A DNA stretch of 64,000 nucleotides from Bacillota bacterium (GTDB lineage: Bacteria > Bacillota > Clostridia > Lachnospirales > Lachnospiraceae), in contig JAEZUR010000071.1 in assembly GCA_023420935.1 (NCBI GenBank), positions 62,001 to 126,000 of the forward strand, read 5' to 3'. The translations under genes were made by a program, and so were the position numbers. Every line of letters begins with the position of its first letter. The first letter of the stretch is position 1. Of the stretch, positions 27,844 to 36,931 are shown piece after piece. The notes under the pieces are model-generated. The model saw nothing but the letters and a program-made list of their open reading frames with translations. It was not told the DNA's origin and did not search any database.

Positions 27844-27861
27844 AAAACGATATAGTGTTTT
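27844..27861 (+). promoter_or_regulatory. Candidate operator over the transcription start
   Basis: An inverted repeat AAAAC (27844-27848) / GTTTT (27857-27861) just after the -10 box, well placed for autorepression. Confidence 0.4.
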
Positions 27862-27896
27862 AAGAAACATAGTAGTAGAGATGGTGGTGGACTTTA

Positions 27897-28910
27897 GTGG
27901 CGACAATAAAAGATCTTTCCTTAAAGTGTGGCGTTTCTGTATCAACAGTTAGCAAAGCTTTAAATGGTTACCAAGATATAAGCGATGCAACACGACAGTT
28001 GGTCATCAAAGCAGCCAACGAGATGGGATATTTTCCGGATGCCAACGCAAGAGCTTTGAAGATGAAGAAGACTTATAATATAGGTGTCTTATATATGGAT
28101 ACATCGAATCAAGGTTTGAAGAATGAGTACTTTGCACATATTCTTGCAGCATTTAAGGAAAAAGCATCAAAAAGAGGATATGATATAACATTCATTGAAC
28201 ATAATATTGGCAATCGAAGAATGACATACTTAGAACATTGCAGAAATAGAAATTTTGATGGAGTTTGCATTGCTTGTGCAGAGTTCAATGACCCAGAGAT
28301 TTTAGAAGTTGTCAATAGTGATTTTCCAGTAATAACAATTGATCATGCATTTAATGATGCCATTTCAATCCTATCAGATAATGTTGAAGGTATGAGACAA
28401 CTGATAGAGTACATAGTAGAACTTGGACATAAAAAAATAGCTTATATACATGGAACTAGATCTTCTGTAACTCATAATCGTATGGTGAGTTTTAATAATG
28501 TGTTAAAAGAGCATGGCATTCCGACTCCTGAAGAGTATCAGGTAGAAGGAATCTATAGAAGTGTTGAGAAGACAGAAGAATTGACATTGAAGTTATTACA
28601 GTTACCGAATAGGCCAACCTGTATTGTTGCACCTGACGATTATGCAGCACTAGGCGCAATGAATACCATTCGAAGAATGGGACTTAGAATTCCGGAAGAC
28701 ATCTCTGTAGCAGGATACGATGGTATACCAGTAGCACAAGCACTGGAGCCAAAACTTACAACAGTGAAACAGGATGTTGATAAGATTGGAGCTGAGGCTG
28801 CTAAGCAGCTTATTAATCTAATAGAGAGTCCTATGACGACCTCGTTAGATAATATATATTTAAAAGTTCAGCTTTTTAAAGGAGGATCCGTGAAAAATCT
28901 GAATGTGTAG
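27897..28910 (+). CDS. LacI-family transcriptional regulator
   Basis: A repressor of 337 residues: an N-terminal LacI helix-turn-helix (IKDLSLKCGVSVSTVSKALNG, with DISDATRQLVIKAANEMGY hinge region) and a periplasmic-binding-like effector domain (about 60-330; typical APDDYAALGAMNTIRRMG and ISVAGYDGIPVAQALEP). GTG start after GGTGGTGG. It directly precedes a sugar ABC importer gene set, so a sugar effector is likely. Confidence 0.93.
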   Translation: MATIKDLSLKCGVSVSTVSKALNGYQDISDATRQLVIKAANEMGYFPDANARALKMKKTYNIGVLYMDTSNQGLKNEYFAHILAAFKEKASKRGYDITFIEHNIGNRRMTYLEHCRNRNFDGVCIACAEFNDPEILEVVNSDFPVITIDHAFNDAISILSDNVEGMRQLIEYIVELGHKKIAYIHGTRSSVTHNRMVSFNNVLKEHGIPTPEEYQVEGIYRSVEKTEELTLKLLQLPNRPTCIVAPDDYAALGAMNTIRRMGLRIPEDISVAGYDGIPVAQALEPKLTTVKQDVDKIGAEAAKQLINLIESPMTTSLDNIYLKVQLFKGGSVKNLNV

Positions 28911-29002
28911 GAAAGGGGAAATTCTTACATAGGTATTAAGAAAGTAACGATCTGAATTTAAAGTAACACACAACTTATTTAATATTTAAGGAGGAGAACT
29001 AA

Positions 29003-30427
29003 ATGAAAAAGTTCAAAAAATCTTTAGCATTAGGATTAGTGCTAATCATGGCTGTTTCAGCTTTGGGGTGCGGTAAAAAAAATAACGCAGCAAATGCAGA
29101 GCCAACAGATGCAGCTACAACAGATGTAGTAGCAACAGATGACGCAGCAGCAACAGATGACGCAGCAGCAGATGCTTCAGGTGTTTCTTACAAGGGAGAC
29201 CTTAGCGTAATGCATTTCTCAACTTCAGAAGAATCTGAAGGAAACGGTGGATCCGATGGATTCCGTACTACAATCGCTAGCTGGGAAAGCAAACACCCAG
29301 ATATTAAATTAGGTCAGACAGTTTTAGCTAACGCTGACTACAAAACACAGATCGCTACTCTTGCAGCAGCAAATGATCTTCCAGACGTATTCTTATTACA
29401 AGGTATGGATACAAAAGCATGGGCTGAACAAGGTATTATCCTTGACATGTCTGATATTGTTGCTAAATCTCCATATGCAGCTCAATATGATAACGGCTTA
29501 TTCTATCCTTTCCAATCAGAAGGAAAAACTTATGGTATTCCTGCTTTAACTGGTGGTACTTGTGCAGTTGTAGTTTATGATTCTGCAAAATGGAAAGAAG
29601 CTGGATTTGATAAATTCCCTGAAACTTGGGAAGATGTTAAAAAAGCTGATAAATTCTTCAATGACAAAGGAATTGATACTGTAGCTTTCGGTAATGGTGG
29701 TAAATGGCAGGCTAACTCTTGCTTCTTATCAACTGTTGGTGATAGATTTACAGGTGCAGACTGGACTCATTCTTTAATCGAAAAGAAAGGTGCTAAGTTC
29801 ACTGATCAACCTTTCGTAGATGCACTTAAATTCACTCAAGATATCTTTGCTAGTGGTGTATTCAATGAAGACTTCAATGCTATTACAAATGAAGATGCAA
29901 GAGAATACTATATCTCTGGTGATGCAGCATCATTCATCGGCGGTAACTGGGATGTATCTTATATCCAAGCTACTTTAAAAGATACTGATATGTATGGAAC
30001 AACTAAATTTGCTGTAATTCCTCAACCAGAAGGTGCTACTGGTTCTACTAAGACACACAATATCGGTTTTGGATATGCAGTTGCAATCAATGCTAAATTA
30101 GCTGATGATCCAGAAAAATTAGCTGCAGCTGTAGATTTTGCTTACACTGTAACAGGACCAGAATTTGCTGAATATGTTGCTTCTAACTATGCATTAGCTG
30201 GTGTTACTAAAGTTGAAAATGTAGACTTAAGTAAATTTGATCAATATACACAGGATTTCTACAACTTCTCATATGTTGATAACAAACCATGTGAAATCTA
30301 TGATTCATTCGTTTCAAGTGCAGTTTGGGATGTGTTTAATACAGATGTACAGTCAATGTTAAATGGTGATGTTACACCTGAAGATGTTGCTAAAAACGCT
30401 CAGAAAGCATATGACGAAAATTATTAA
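29003..30427 (+). CDS. Sugar-type ABC transporter solute-binding lipoprotein
   Basis: Extracellular binding protein of the family-1 (maltose/oligosaccharide) type. It has 474 residues, a signal peptide with lipobox SALGC (Cys23), an Ala/Asp/Thr-rich linker (about 32-62), then the binding domain. SBP-like features include DVFLLQGMD, YGIPALTGGTCAVVVYD and the later NWDVSYIQ. RBS AAGGAGGAG. The two permeases that follow form the import channel. No ATPase gene is present, so a shared MsmK/MalK-type ATPase elsewhere is inferred. Substrate unknown. Confidence 0.92.
   Translation: MKKFKKSLALGLVLIMAVSALGCGKKNNAANAEPTDAATTDVVATDDAAATDDAAADASGVSYKGDLSVMHFSTSEESEGNGGSDGFRTTIASWESKHPDIKLGQTVLANADYKTQIATLAAANDLPDVFLLQGMDTKAWAEQGIILDMSDIVAKSPYAAQYDNGLFYPFQSEGKTYGIPALTGGTCAVVVYDSAKWKEAGFDKFPETWEDVKKADKFFNDKGIDTVAFGNGGKWQANSCFLSTVGDRFTGADWTHSLIEKKGAKFTDQPFVDALKFTQDIFASGVFNEDFNAITNEDAREYYISGDAASFIGGNWDVSYIQATLKDTDMYGTTKFAVIPQPEGATGSTKTHNIGFGYAVAINAKLADDPEKLAAAVDFAYTVTGPEFAEYVASNYALAGVTKVENVDLSKFDQYTQDFYNFSYVDNKPCEIYDSFVSSAVWDVFNTDVQSMLNGDVTPEDVAKNAQKAYDENY
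29132..29167 (+). repeat. Two tandem 18-bp units in the lipoprotein linker
   Basis: GCAACAGATGACGCAGCA at 29132-29149 and 29150-29167. They encode the repeated ATDDAA linker. Confidence 0.9.
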
Positions 30428-30497
30428 TTAGAATTTGTAATAAATCTTAACAAGTAAATATTATAGCATCACAAGAGATTAGGAAGTTTTAACAAAT

Positions 30498-30530
30498 GGC
30501 CTTATCTGAGTAATGTACCCAGATAAGGCC
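30498..30530 (+). terminator. Hairpin between the binding-protein and permease genes
   Basis: A perfect 11-bp stem (30498-30508 with 30520-30530) without T-run. Likely protects or partly stops the binding-protein mRNA, setting unequal expression. Confidence 0.5.
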
Positions 30531-30560
30531 CTAATAAACAGAAAAGGAGGAATGAAAACA

Positions 30561-31457
30561 TTGTTAAACTCAATTAAACCGAAAAAAAGGGTTATCTTTG
30601 CTTATCTTCTCTTACCGGTGGCTCTTTATACTTTTGCAGTATTCATTCCGTTGTTAACAGCAGGATATTATAGTCTTTTTGAATGGAAAGGCGGACCGAA
30701 CAAGAAATTTATTGGATTAGAAAATTATGTGACTCTTATAAAGGATACAGTATTTTGGGAATCCTTCAGTCATAACATATATTTAGTAATTGCCTGTATC
30801 ATTGGCCAGATTGGACTTGCGTTTATTATAGTATTGATGATTAACTCCCGTTTAGTAAAGTTTAAAGGGATACATCGTACTTTTGGCTTTTTCCCTAGTA
30901 CAATCTCAGCTGTATACATCGGATTTATTTGGAAAATGGTTTATGATTATAAGCGAGGAATTTTAAACTGGTTCCTTGAAGTTATGGGAAATACTAACGC
31001 ATCAAAGGTTTGGCTTAATGACACCAAATTGGTTATGTTATTAATCGCTATTCCGTTGATATGGCAGTTTATTGGTTATTATATGGTAATTATTATATCA
31101 GCAATTTCCTCTGTTGATCAGGAGATATTTGAATCTGCTGAAATCGATGGAGCAAATGGAATACAAAGAGCAATTCATATTGTGCTTCCTTTGATTAAGA
31201 ATACCTTATTAGTTTGTGTTACACTTTGTGTTGCTGGTAATATGAAAGCATTTGATCATATCTTCGTAATGACAAAAGGTGGCCCTGGTAATTCATCAAT
31301 GGTTATGGCTCTCTATGGTTATACAGTATCCTTTAAACAACAAAACATGGGATATGGTAGTGCCATTTCAATCGGTATCTTCGTTCTAAGTTTAATCGTT
31401 ATTGGCGGAGCTCAAGTACTAGTTAGTAAGTTAACTAAAGAAAAGGGAGGGGAATAA
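30561..31457 (+). CDS. Sugar ABC transporter permease (MalF type)
   Basis: A membrane permease of 298 residues with six hydrophobic segments and the EAA loop (SAEIDGANGIQRAIHIVLPLI). The start is uncertain: AAGGAGG (30544-30550) lies 1 nt from an in-frame ATG (30552) but 10 nt from an in-frame TTG (30561), so TTG is preferred here. The family opening LNSIKPKKRVIFAYLLLPV fits either. Confidence 0.88.
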   Translation: MLNSIKPKKRVIFAYLLLPVALYTFAVFIPLLTAGYYSLFEWKGGPNKKFIGLENYVTLIKDTVFWESFSHNIYLVIACIIGQIGLAFIIVLMINSRLVKFKGIHRTFGFFPSTISAVYIGFIWKMVYDYKRGILNWFLEVMGNTNASKVWLNDTKLVMLLIAIPLIWQFIGYYMVIIISAISSVDQEIFESAEIDGANGIQRAIHIVLPLIKNTLLVCVTLCVAGNMKAFDHIFVMTKGGPGNSSMVMALYGYTVSFKQQNMGYGSAISIGIFVLSLIVIGGAQVLVSKLTKEKGGE

Positions 31458-31460
31458 ATT

Positions 31461-32336
31461 ATGGATAACAAGAAAACTCCTTCTAGTAATAACATGGGAC
31501 TAAAAATTAAAACACGATCATTATCTTTGTTTCTAAATTTTGTATTAATAATTTTTTCAGCATCCTGTATTTTTCCATTAGTTTGGTTATTCTATTCTTC
31601 ATTGAAAGAAAAGAGAGTATTTAATGCAGATATTATTGGATTACCTACAGCACCTACTATTGCAAATTATACTAAAATTCTTACAAACAAAGATTATCAT
31701 ATATTTGAATCACTAATTAACAGTTTTAGAACAACTATTATTTCAGTTGGATTAATCATTATTTTTGGATTTATTGTTGGATATATTTTAGCACGTATTA
31801 AGTTCAAAGGTAATCGTCTTCTATATGTAGCTTTTCTTATGGGATTATTAATACCAATTCACTCATTATTGGTACCAATATATGTAGTATTTAATAATAC
31901 TGGTATGGGAAATAAATGGTTTACTTTAATGATTCCATATATAGCATTTGGTCTTCCGATTGCAATCTTCTTAGTTGAAGGTTACGTTAAAGCAATACCA
32001 GTTGCGCTTGAGGAAGCGGCAGCCATTGATGGTAGTAGCTTTAGCCGTACTCTATTTACAGTAATATTACCTATCTGTAAACCTATTTTAACAACAGCAG
32101 GTATTATTCAAACTTTCGCATGTTGGAATGAATTCTCCTTCGCGTTAGTATTAATCAAAGATTCTAGACTTTTTACTGTACCATTGGCTATGACTCAGTT
32201 TACCGGTCAGTTTGCATCTGATTATCCAAAGATTATGGCGGCTATGTTAATTACAATGTCACCAATTATCGTTTTCTATTTTGGTTTCAGTAAGCAAATT
32301 ATTAAAGGTATGGTTGCAGGAGCTGTTAAAGGCTAA
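31461..32336 (+). CDS. Sugar ABC transporter permease (MalG type)
   Basis: The partner permease, 291 residues with six hydrophobic segments and the EAA loop (EEAAAIDGSSFSRTLFTVIL). It starts 3 nt after the preceding stop. A terminator follows, so the importer set ends here without an ATPase gene. Confidence 0.93.
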   Translation: MDNKKTPSSNNMGLKIKTRSLSLFLNFVLIIFSASCIFPLVWLFYSSLKEKRVFNADIIGLPTAPTIANYTKILTNKDYHIFESLINSFRTTIISVGLIIIFGFIVGYILARIKFKGNRLLYVAFLMGLLIPIHSLLVPIYVVFNNTGMGNKWFTLMIPYIAFGLPIAIFLVEGYVKAIPVALEEAAAIDGSSFSRTLFTVILPICKPILTTAGIIQTFACWNEFSFALVLIKDSRLFTVPLAMTQFTGQFASDYPKIMAAMLITMSPIIVFYFGFSKQIIKGMVAGAVKG

Positions 32337-32367
32337 AGTAATCTCTAATTAAAAATGACCTCATAAG

Positions 32368-32412
32368 CGTATTTCTTTCTTGGGAATCCATTGGAAAGAA
32401 ATACGTTTTTTA
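32368..32412 (+). terminator. Intrinsic terminator of the sugar ABC operon
   Basis: A 12-bp perfect stem (32368-32379 with 32394-32405) followed by T6. Confidence 0.9.
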
Positions 32413-32453
32413 TGTTTAGTTATATCTGGATTTAGCTTGAGAGCAGAATATTG

Positions 32454-32482
32454 TTGAAAAAATGCGTAAAATGAGTTAGCAT
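32454..32482 (+). promoter_or_regulatory. Candidate promoter of the HD-GYP gene
   Basis: TTGAAA (32454-32459), 17 nt, TAGCAT (32477-32482). Confidence 0.4.
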
Positions 32483-32538
32483 ATAAGTATATATTTCAGT
32501 GCAGAGATGTATTTTACTTGTGAGAAAGGAATAAAATC

Positions 32539-33633
32539 ATGAGATTGGTTTCGATTAATATGTTGACCGAGGATATGGTTTTAGCTTCCTCAATATACTA
32601 TAATGACAGTATGCTGCTAAGGGTGGGACAACAAAATATTTTAAAATATAAAGATAATCTTTTACGATTAGGAATTACGTATGTCTATGTAGAAGATGAA
32701 AAAAGCGAAGGGATTATTATTCCAGATGCTATCACAGAACAGACTAGAATATCTTGTAAGAAAATTGTGCGGGATACGATGATTGAGTTTGCGCAAAAAA
32801 GTACAGTCAGCCTGGATGGTTTATCAGAAGCGGTGGAAAGTATCATTAGTGATATATTATATAATGAAGATATTCAAGTAAGCATGAATGATATTTCAGC
32901 CACGGATGAATATACATTTTCACATTCAGTTAGTACAACAGTGTATTCGCTGCTAATTGGAAAGGAACTAGGCTATAGTCGTTCTAAATTAGAAAAATTA
33001 GCTGCCGGGACACTTTTACATGATATGGGTAAGGTATTTCTTGATAAGGACATTGTTTTTAAATCAGAAGAGTTAACCCCTGAAGAATTTGAACATGTGA
33101 AGCAACATACAACGTTCGGGTACCATTCCCTTAAGAAATGCAATTCCATTACAGAGCTATCCCGGATTATCTCACTTTTTCATCATGAGAGAATGGATGG
33201 GTCTGGGTACCCAAGAGGCGTACCTGCAAAAAATCTTCATGAGTTTGCTAGAGTGGTTGCGATAGCTGATGTTTATGATGCACTTACTTCCGATCGCTGC
33301 TATCGCAAGAAGTGGACGAATAACAAAGCGGTGGAATATTTGATTCGAAGTTCACAAACAAAATTTGATGTTGATTTAGTTTCGTTGTTTATCAAAAAGA
33401 TAGCAATTTATCCGAATGGATCAATGGTGCTATTGTCTAATGGTATGTTGGGTATTATTAAAGCACAAAATCGTGGAGTTCCACTTCGCCCAATTGTACG
33501 AGTTGTTGCCAACAGAGAAGGTAGAGATGTTAAAATGTACGAAGTTGATTTAATGAAGGAATTATCAATCACTATTTTAGAGTCTGAGATAGAGATTCAA
33601 AATGGTAAACCTAATTTTGAGACAGATAAGTAA
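32539..33633 (+). CDS. HD-GYP domain cyclic di-GMP phosphodiesterase
   Basis: Predicted to hydrolyse cyclic di-GMP in the cytoplasm. It has 364 residues. An N-terminal region (about 1-110; begins LVSINMLTEDMVLASSIYY) of the DUF3391-like kind precedes an HD-GYP domain with the metal-binding HD in LLHDMGK, the further His residues, and the signature HHERMDGSGYPRG, then ADVYDALTSDRCYRK. All usual catalytic residues are visible. The response-regulator gene starts 23 nt later, so they may be co-transcribed. Confidence 0.93.
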   Translation: MRLVSINMLTEDMVLASSIYYNDSMLLRVGQQNILKYKDNLLRLGITYVYVEDEKSEGIIIPDAITEQTRISCKKIVRDTMIEFAQKSTVSLDGLSEAVESIISDILYNEDIQVSMNDISATDEYTFSHSVSTTVYSLLIGKELGYSRSKLEKLAAGTLLHDMGKVFLDKDIVFKSEELTPEEFEHVKQHTTFGYHSLKKCNSITELSRIISLFHHERMDGSGYPRGVPAKNLHEFARVVAIADVYDALTSDRCYRKKWTNNKAVEYLIRSSQTKFDVDLVSLFIKKIAIYPNGSMVLLSNGMLGIIKAQNRGVPLRPIVRVVANREGRDVKMYEVDLMKELSITILESEIEIQNGKPNFETDK

Positions 33634-33656
33634 AAAGCACGCGGATAGGAGCCTAT

Positions 33657-35213
33657 ATGTATAAGATTATAATGGCTGAGAACCAGCAGCATAGCATTGA
33701 AGTGGTAGAAAAAGCGGTAGAGTGTGCAAGAAAGAAAGTTCAACTGATAGAAGTTGTTAATTCAGGGGCAGAGTTAATTTCATTGGTACAAGATTTAAGA
33801 CCAGAGATAGTCTTAATCAATGTTGATCTTATAGGTATCAATGGACTTGAAGCTGCAAAAAGGATACGCAATTTTGATAAAGAAGTACATTTAATTTTAT
33901 TTTCGGAGTATGATTATTTTGATTTTGTGAAAGAAGCAATCAATGCGAGGGTGGATGAATATATATTAAAACCACTTCATTTTGAAAGCTTGAGTAGTAG
34001 CTTAGATAAAATTATTTCTTTGATTGATGAAGAAAAAGAAATAAAGGTTAAGACAGATAAGGTTCAAAATCAGTTAGGAGAAGTTGTGGAGTTTTTAGAC
34101 TATAGTTTTATCTATAGTATATTATTTTATGGACTTAATGAAACACAACTAAAAAAATATAAAGAATTATTCGCATATGAGGATTGCGGATATATTCTTA
34201 ATGTTGAATTAAATTCAGGCTGGGAAATCAGTGGCGTACAAGAATCGGAAATCTATAAATTTATTAAACTTATAATGGATAATAAGTTTGTTGGTGCAAT
34301 CGGACCAATGATATTAAAGCGTATTATTATATTTATATCAAGTAAAGAAAACGAAGATAGTAATAGACCATACGAATTGGCTTCAGAAATAGGTGAACAA
34401 CTAAAACATTATCTAAAAAATGAGGTTATGATTGGTATTGGGTCAATTAAGAAATTAGATGAGATACATGTTTCCTATGAAGAGGCATTGAGAAGTTTAC
34501 GATATAAAGGTAAATCCAATATTGTTCATATTAAAGATATTAAAAAGAAGAATAGTGAACATAAAAGCTATTATGAACTAGAAAGTAAATTAATTGAAAA
34601 TGTAAGACTTGGAAAAGAAGAAGCAGTAATTTATTTTTATCAGATCATGGAAATAGTTCGTCCACTTCGATGTGAAGAAAAAATTAATAAATTAATCGAA
34701 TTATTTATCTTGTTAACTCATGAAGCTAGAATAGAAGCACGTGGAGAAAATGAATTTATAGATTATATTCATTATATGGAAGAAATAAAAGATCTCTCTT
34801 GGGATGAAATCGAGGGATGGGCTCATGAAAAGCTGGAGTATATTATAAAAGTGATTCGGACCAAAAGAAACAGCAAAAAATCAAATGCAATTAAAGAAGC
34901 AATTGAATATATGCAGGAACATTATCAAGAAGAGATCTCTCTTGATGATCTTTCTCAATTCATTGGTATTAGTCCACAGCACCTTAGCAAGCTATTTAAG
35001 GAAGAGACAGGTATTAATTATGTGGAATGGTTAACTAATTTACGTATTGACATGGCAAAGCAGTTACTGACTGAAGGAAATCAAACAGTAAAAGAAATCT
35101 GTTATCTGGTAGGATATCATGATCCTAACTATTTTAGCAGAATATTTAAGAAGATCGTTGGCATTTCGCCTACCGATTATGTCTCGATAGATGATAAAGC
35201 GGATAAAAATTAA
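33657..35213 (+). CDS. AraC-family response regulator with degenerate receiver domain
   Basis: A transcription factor of 518 residues: an N-terminal receiver fold (1-120), a long middle region, and a C-terminal AraC-type pair of helix-turn-helix motifs (about 415-510; ISLDDLSQFIGISPQHLSKL and VKEICYLVGYHDPNYFSRIF). This is YesN-like. In the receiver the usual phosphoacceptor Asp is Asn55 (in LINVDLIGING), and the acidic pair at the start is E8-N9; Ser83 and Lys105 are kept. Phosphorylation in the normal way looks impossible. No histidine kinase gene is adjacent. Confidence 0.88.
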   Translation: MYKIIMAENQQHSIEVVEKAVECARKKVQLIEVVNSGAELISLVQDLRPEIVLINVDLIGINGLEAAKRIRNFDKEVHLILFSEYDYFDFVKEAINARVDEYILKPLHFESLSSSLDKIISLIDEEKEIKVKTDKVQNQLGEVVEFLDYSFIYSILFYGLNETQLKKYKELFAYEDCGYILNVELNSGWEISGVQESEIYKFIKLIMDNKFVGAIGPMILKRIIIFISSKENEDSNRPYELASEIGEQLKHYLKNEVMIGIGSIKKLDEIHVSYEEALRSLRYKGKSNIVHIKDIKKKNSEHKSYYELESKLIENVRLGKEEAVIYFYQIMEIVRPLRCEEKINKLIELFILLTHEARIEARGENEFIDYIHYMEEIKDLSWDEIEGWAHEKLEYIIKVIRTKRNSKKSNAIKEAIEYMQEHYQEEISLDDLSQFIGISPQHLSKLFKEETGINYVEWLTNLRIDMAKQLLTEGNQTVKEICYLVGYHDPNYFSRIFKKIVGISPTDYVSIDDKADKN

Positions 35214-35217
35214 TTGG

Positions 35218-36510
35218 TTAGCAATAATAATTGAAAAGCATTCCACTATATATAGAAGTAATATATGATTTTCCTACTCCAGGTTTTGAAGTATCCGGAT
35301 AAGAAACTATGGTTTTATCCACATATTCCATCGGATTTATCGTAATAGAATTAAGTTTTTCTATTAGGGATGGGACAAAACCTGAGGAAGTGAATAATGA
35401 TTCCATATCTCCTTCTTTGATTGATTGAATGGCTAAAGAAGGATCGATATTTATAAATCCATTATTGTCTCTTAATAATCCACAAGACTCCATTAAGCTG
35501 TTATACGGAGCAAGGGCATTGGTTACATCGTGAATTAGCTTTGTTGATAGATGCTGTCTTGATGGATAATCGTTTGCTAATTGCATTAAATGATTATAGG
35601 AGCCTACGACTTGGGATATACTTGTTAATATCCGGTCGACATTAGGTTGATATTTTATATTAAATGGTTCGTCCGATTTGGATAAAAGAGAAATTTCTAG
35701 AGATTGATTCAATGTAAAGCTATTTGATAACGATTCTTTTGGAGTACCATTTATCTGAAACTTTGCATTTTTAGGATAGGTAACAACATTATTTAAATCA
35801 TAGAATTCAACAATACCCATTCTATAGTCAGGAGCTTGAGAATCCAATAGCTTGAATGTTAGACCATTTGTTATACCGGTTGAATCGGATTCTAGAGAAA
35901 GCGTAATTCGGTCGTTATTGGAATTTAATTCTACTTCTGCGTGAATACCAATATTAGTCTGGTTGATAAAGTCGGCTAATTTGGTCTGAATCTCTTGGTT
36001 CCTTGTATTACTGGCAATGTGAAATTGAAACTCATATGAATTATCATCCACTTCAATTGTAAATTGATAAGAACCTTCATAAGGGCCTACGCCATTGGGA
36101 TACAAAGGTATGCTTTTATTAATTTGAGAACATGCCAACGAATCCACTTGAAGTTCAAATGGACTAGGTAGCCTTGAGTAATCATCTACAATAATTTCAG
36201 CAGTAGCGCAAGATTCATTTTCCGAATATGAAATCTTATGAGAAAATAATTGTGTACCACTTTCATTGTCGCAAATAGATGATAAAGCACCGTTTAGTTC
36301 CATGGATGCCTCTTTAATTCCCAATGCGTGATTTTGATTTTCTTCCGATAGTTTTATGATATAGATGGGGCTGCGCTTATTCAGATTGATTATGTTATTA
36401 TAAATCTGTCTAAGTTCTTTCCGCTCGTGTGTAGTTTTTCTTGATAAAGACTTTGGCATGCGTTTAGCAAGTTGAGCTAGTGCCAAATGATTATAAACAG
36501 AATCAACCAT
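35218..36510 (-). CDS. FliD-like (flagellar hook-associated 2) orphan protein
   Basis: A 430-residue protein with no signal peptide. The central and C-terminal parts resemble flagellar cap protein FliD: an AKFQINGTPKESLSNSFTLN block, a NIKYQPNVDRILTSISQVVG segment, then the C-terminal coiled region ending GMLFNYYC. The first 90 residues are unlike FliD and basic. No flagellar gene is next to it, and it is convergent to the AraC regulator (4-nt gap). A divergent or secondary cap-like function is an inference; the FliD relation is judged by eye. Confidence 0.6.
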   Translation of the reverse strand: MVDSVYNHLALAQLAKRMPKSLSRKTTHERKELRQIYNNIINLNKRSPIYIIKLSEENQNHALGIKEASMELNGALSSICDNESGTQLFSHKISYSENESCATAEIIVDDYSRLPSPFELQVDSLACSQINKSIPLYPNGVGPYEGSYQFTIEVDDNSYEFQFHIASNTRNQEIQTKLADFINQTNIGIHAEVELNSNNDRITLSLESDSTGITNGLTFKLLDSQAPDYRMGIVEFYDLNNVVTYPKNAKFQINGTPKESLSNSFTLNQSLEISLLSKSDEPFNIKYQPNVDRILTSISQVVGSYNHLMQLANDYPSRQHLSTKLIHDVTNALAPYNSLMESCGLLRDNNGFINIDPSLAIQSIKEGDMESLFTSSGFVPSLIEKLNSITINPMEYVDKTIVSYPDTSKPGVGKSYITSIYSGMLFNYYC

Positions 36511-36568
36511 TAAGATCTCCCTTCCTTGAGTAAATAATCCCCTCCGTGGGTGTAACTAATATAGTCTA

Positions 36569-36597
36569 ATTATAACTCTTCTGGTAAAAAAAGTCGA
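36569..36597 (-). promoter_or_regulatory. Candidate promoter of the FliD-like gene
   Basis: On the minus strand, TCGACT (36597-36592), 17 nt, TATAAT (36574-36569). It is divergent from the rpmG promoter. Confidence 0.4.
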
Positions 36598-36607
36598 GCA
36601 AAATGTA

Positions 36608-36636
36608 TTGACGTAGATGTAGGATTGTGTTATAGT
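36608..36636 (+). promoter_or_regulatory. Promoter of rpmG-secE-nusG
   Basis: TTGACG (36608-36613), 17 nt, TATAGT (36631-36636). Confidence 0.75.
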
Positions 36637-36710
36637 ATTCTAGCGAGATGGAATAGGTCTTTTTTTTATGCCTAAAAACTGAAAAAATATAAATAACGGA
36701 GGTGGCAATT

Positions 36711-36860
36711 GTGCGCGTAAAGATCACATTGGCATGTACAGAATGTAAACAACGTAACTATAACATGACAAAAGAAAAGAAAACACATCCAGACAGAATG
36801 GAAACTAAGAAATATTGCAAATTCTGTAAATCACACACATTACACAAAGAAACTAAGTAG
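36711..36860 (+). CDS. rpmG: 50S ribosomal protein L33
   Basis: A 49-residue ribosomal protein. It is the zinc-binding form: Cys9 and Cys12 (CTEC), Cys36 and Cys39 (CKFC). GTG start with a GGAGGTG RBS. First gene before secE and nusG, the usual order in Firmicutes. Confidence 0.95.
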   Translation: MRVKITLACTECKQRNYNMTKEKKTHPDRMETKKYCKFCKSHTLHKETK

Positions 36861-36931
36861 TACCTAAACTTACGCACGATTGTGTGGTGAGACGATAGAT
36901 ACTCTGTATTGCATGAAAGGAAAATGGAAAA

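Larger units (their letters stand above)
27464..27861 (+). promoter_or_regulatory. ACGAAA-rich regulatory region upstream of the LacI-family gene
   Basis: The 475-nt gap is very AT-rich and holds no convincing gene. ACGAAA recurs near 27465, 27557, 27667, 27700, 27754 and 27841, and once inverted as TTTCGT (27689). One site is the palindrome GAAAC-G-GTTTC (27682-27692). These could be operators of the LacI-type regulator that follows. Confidence 0.45.
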
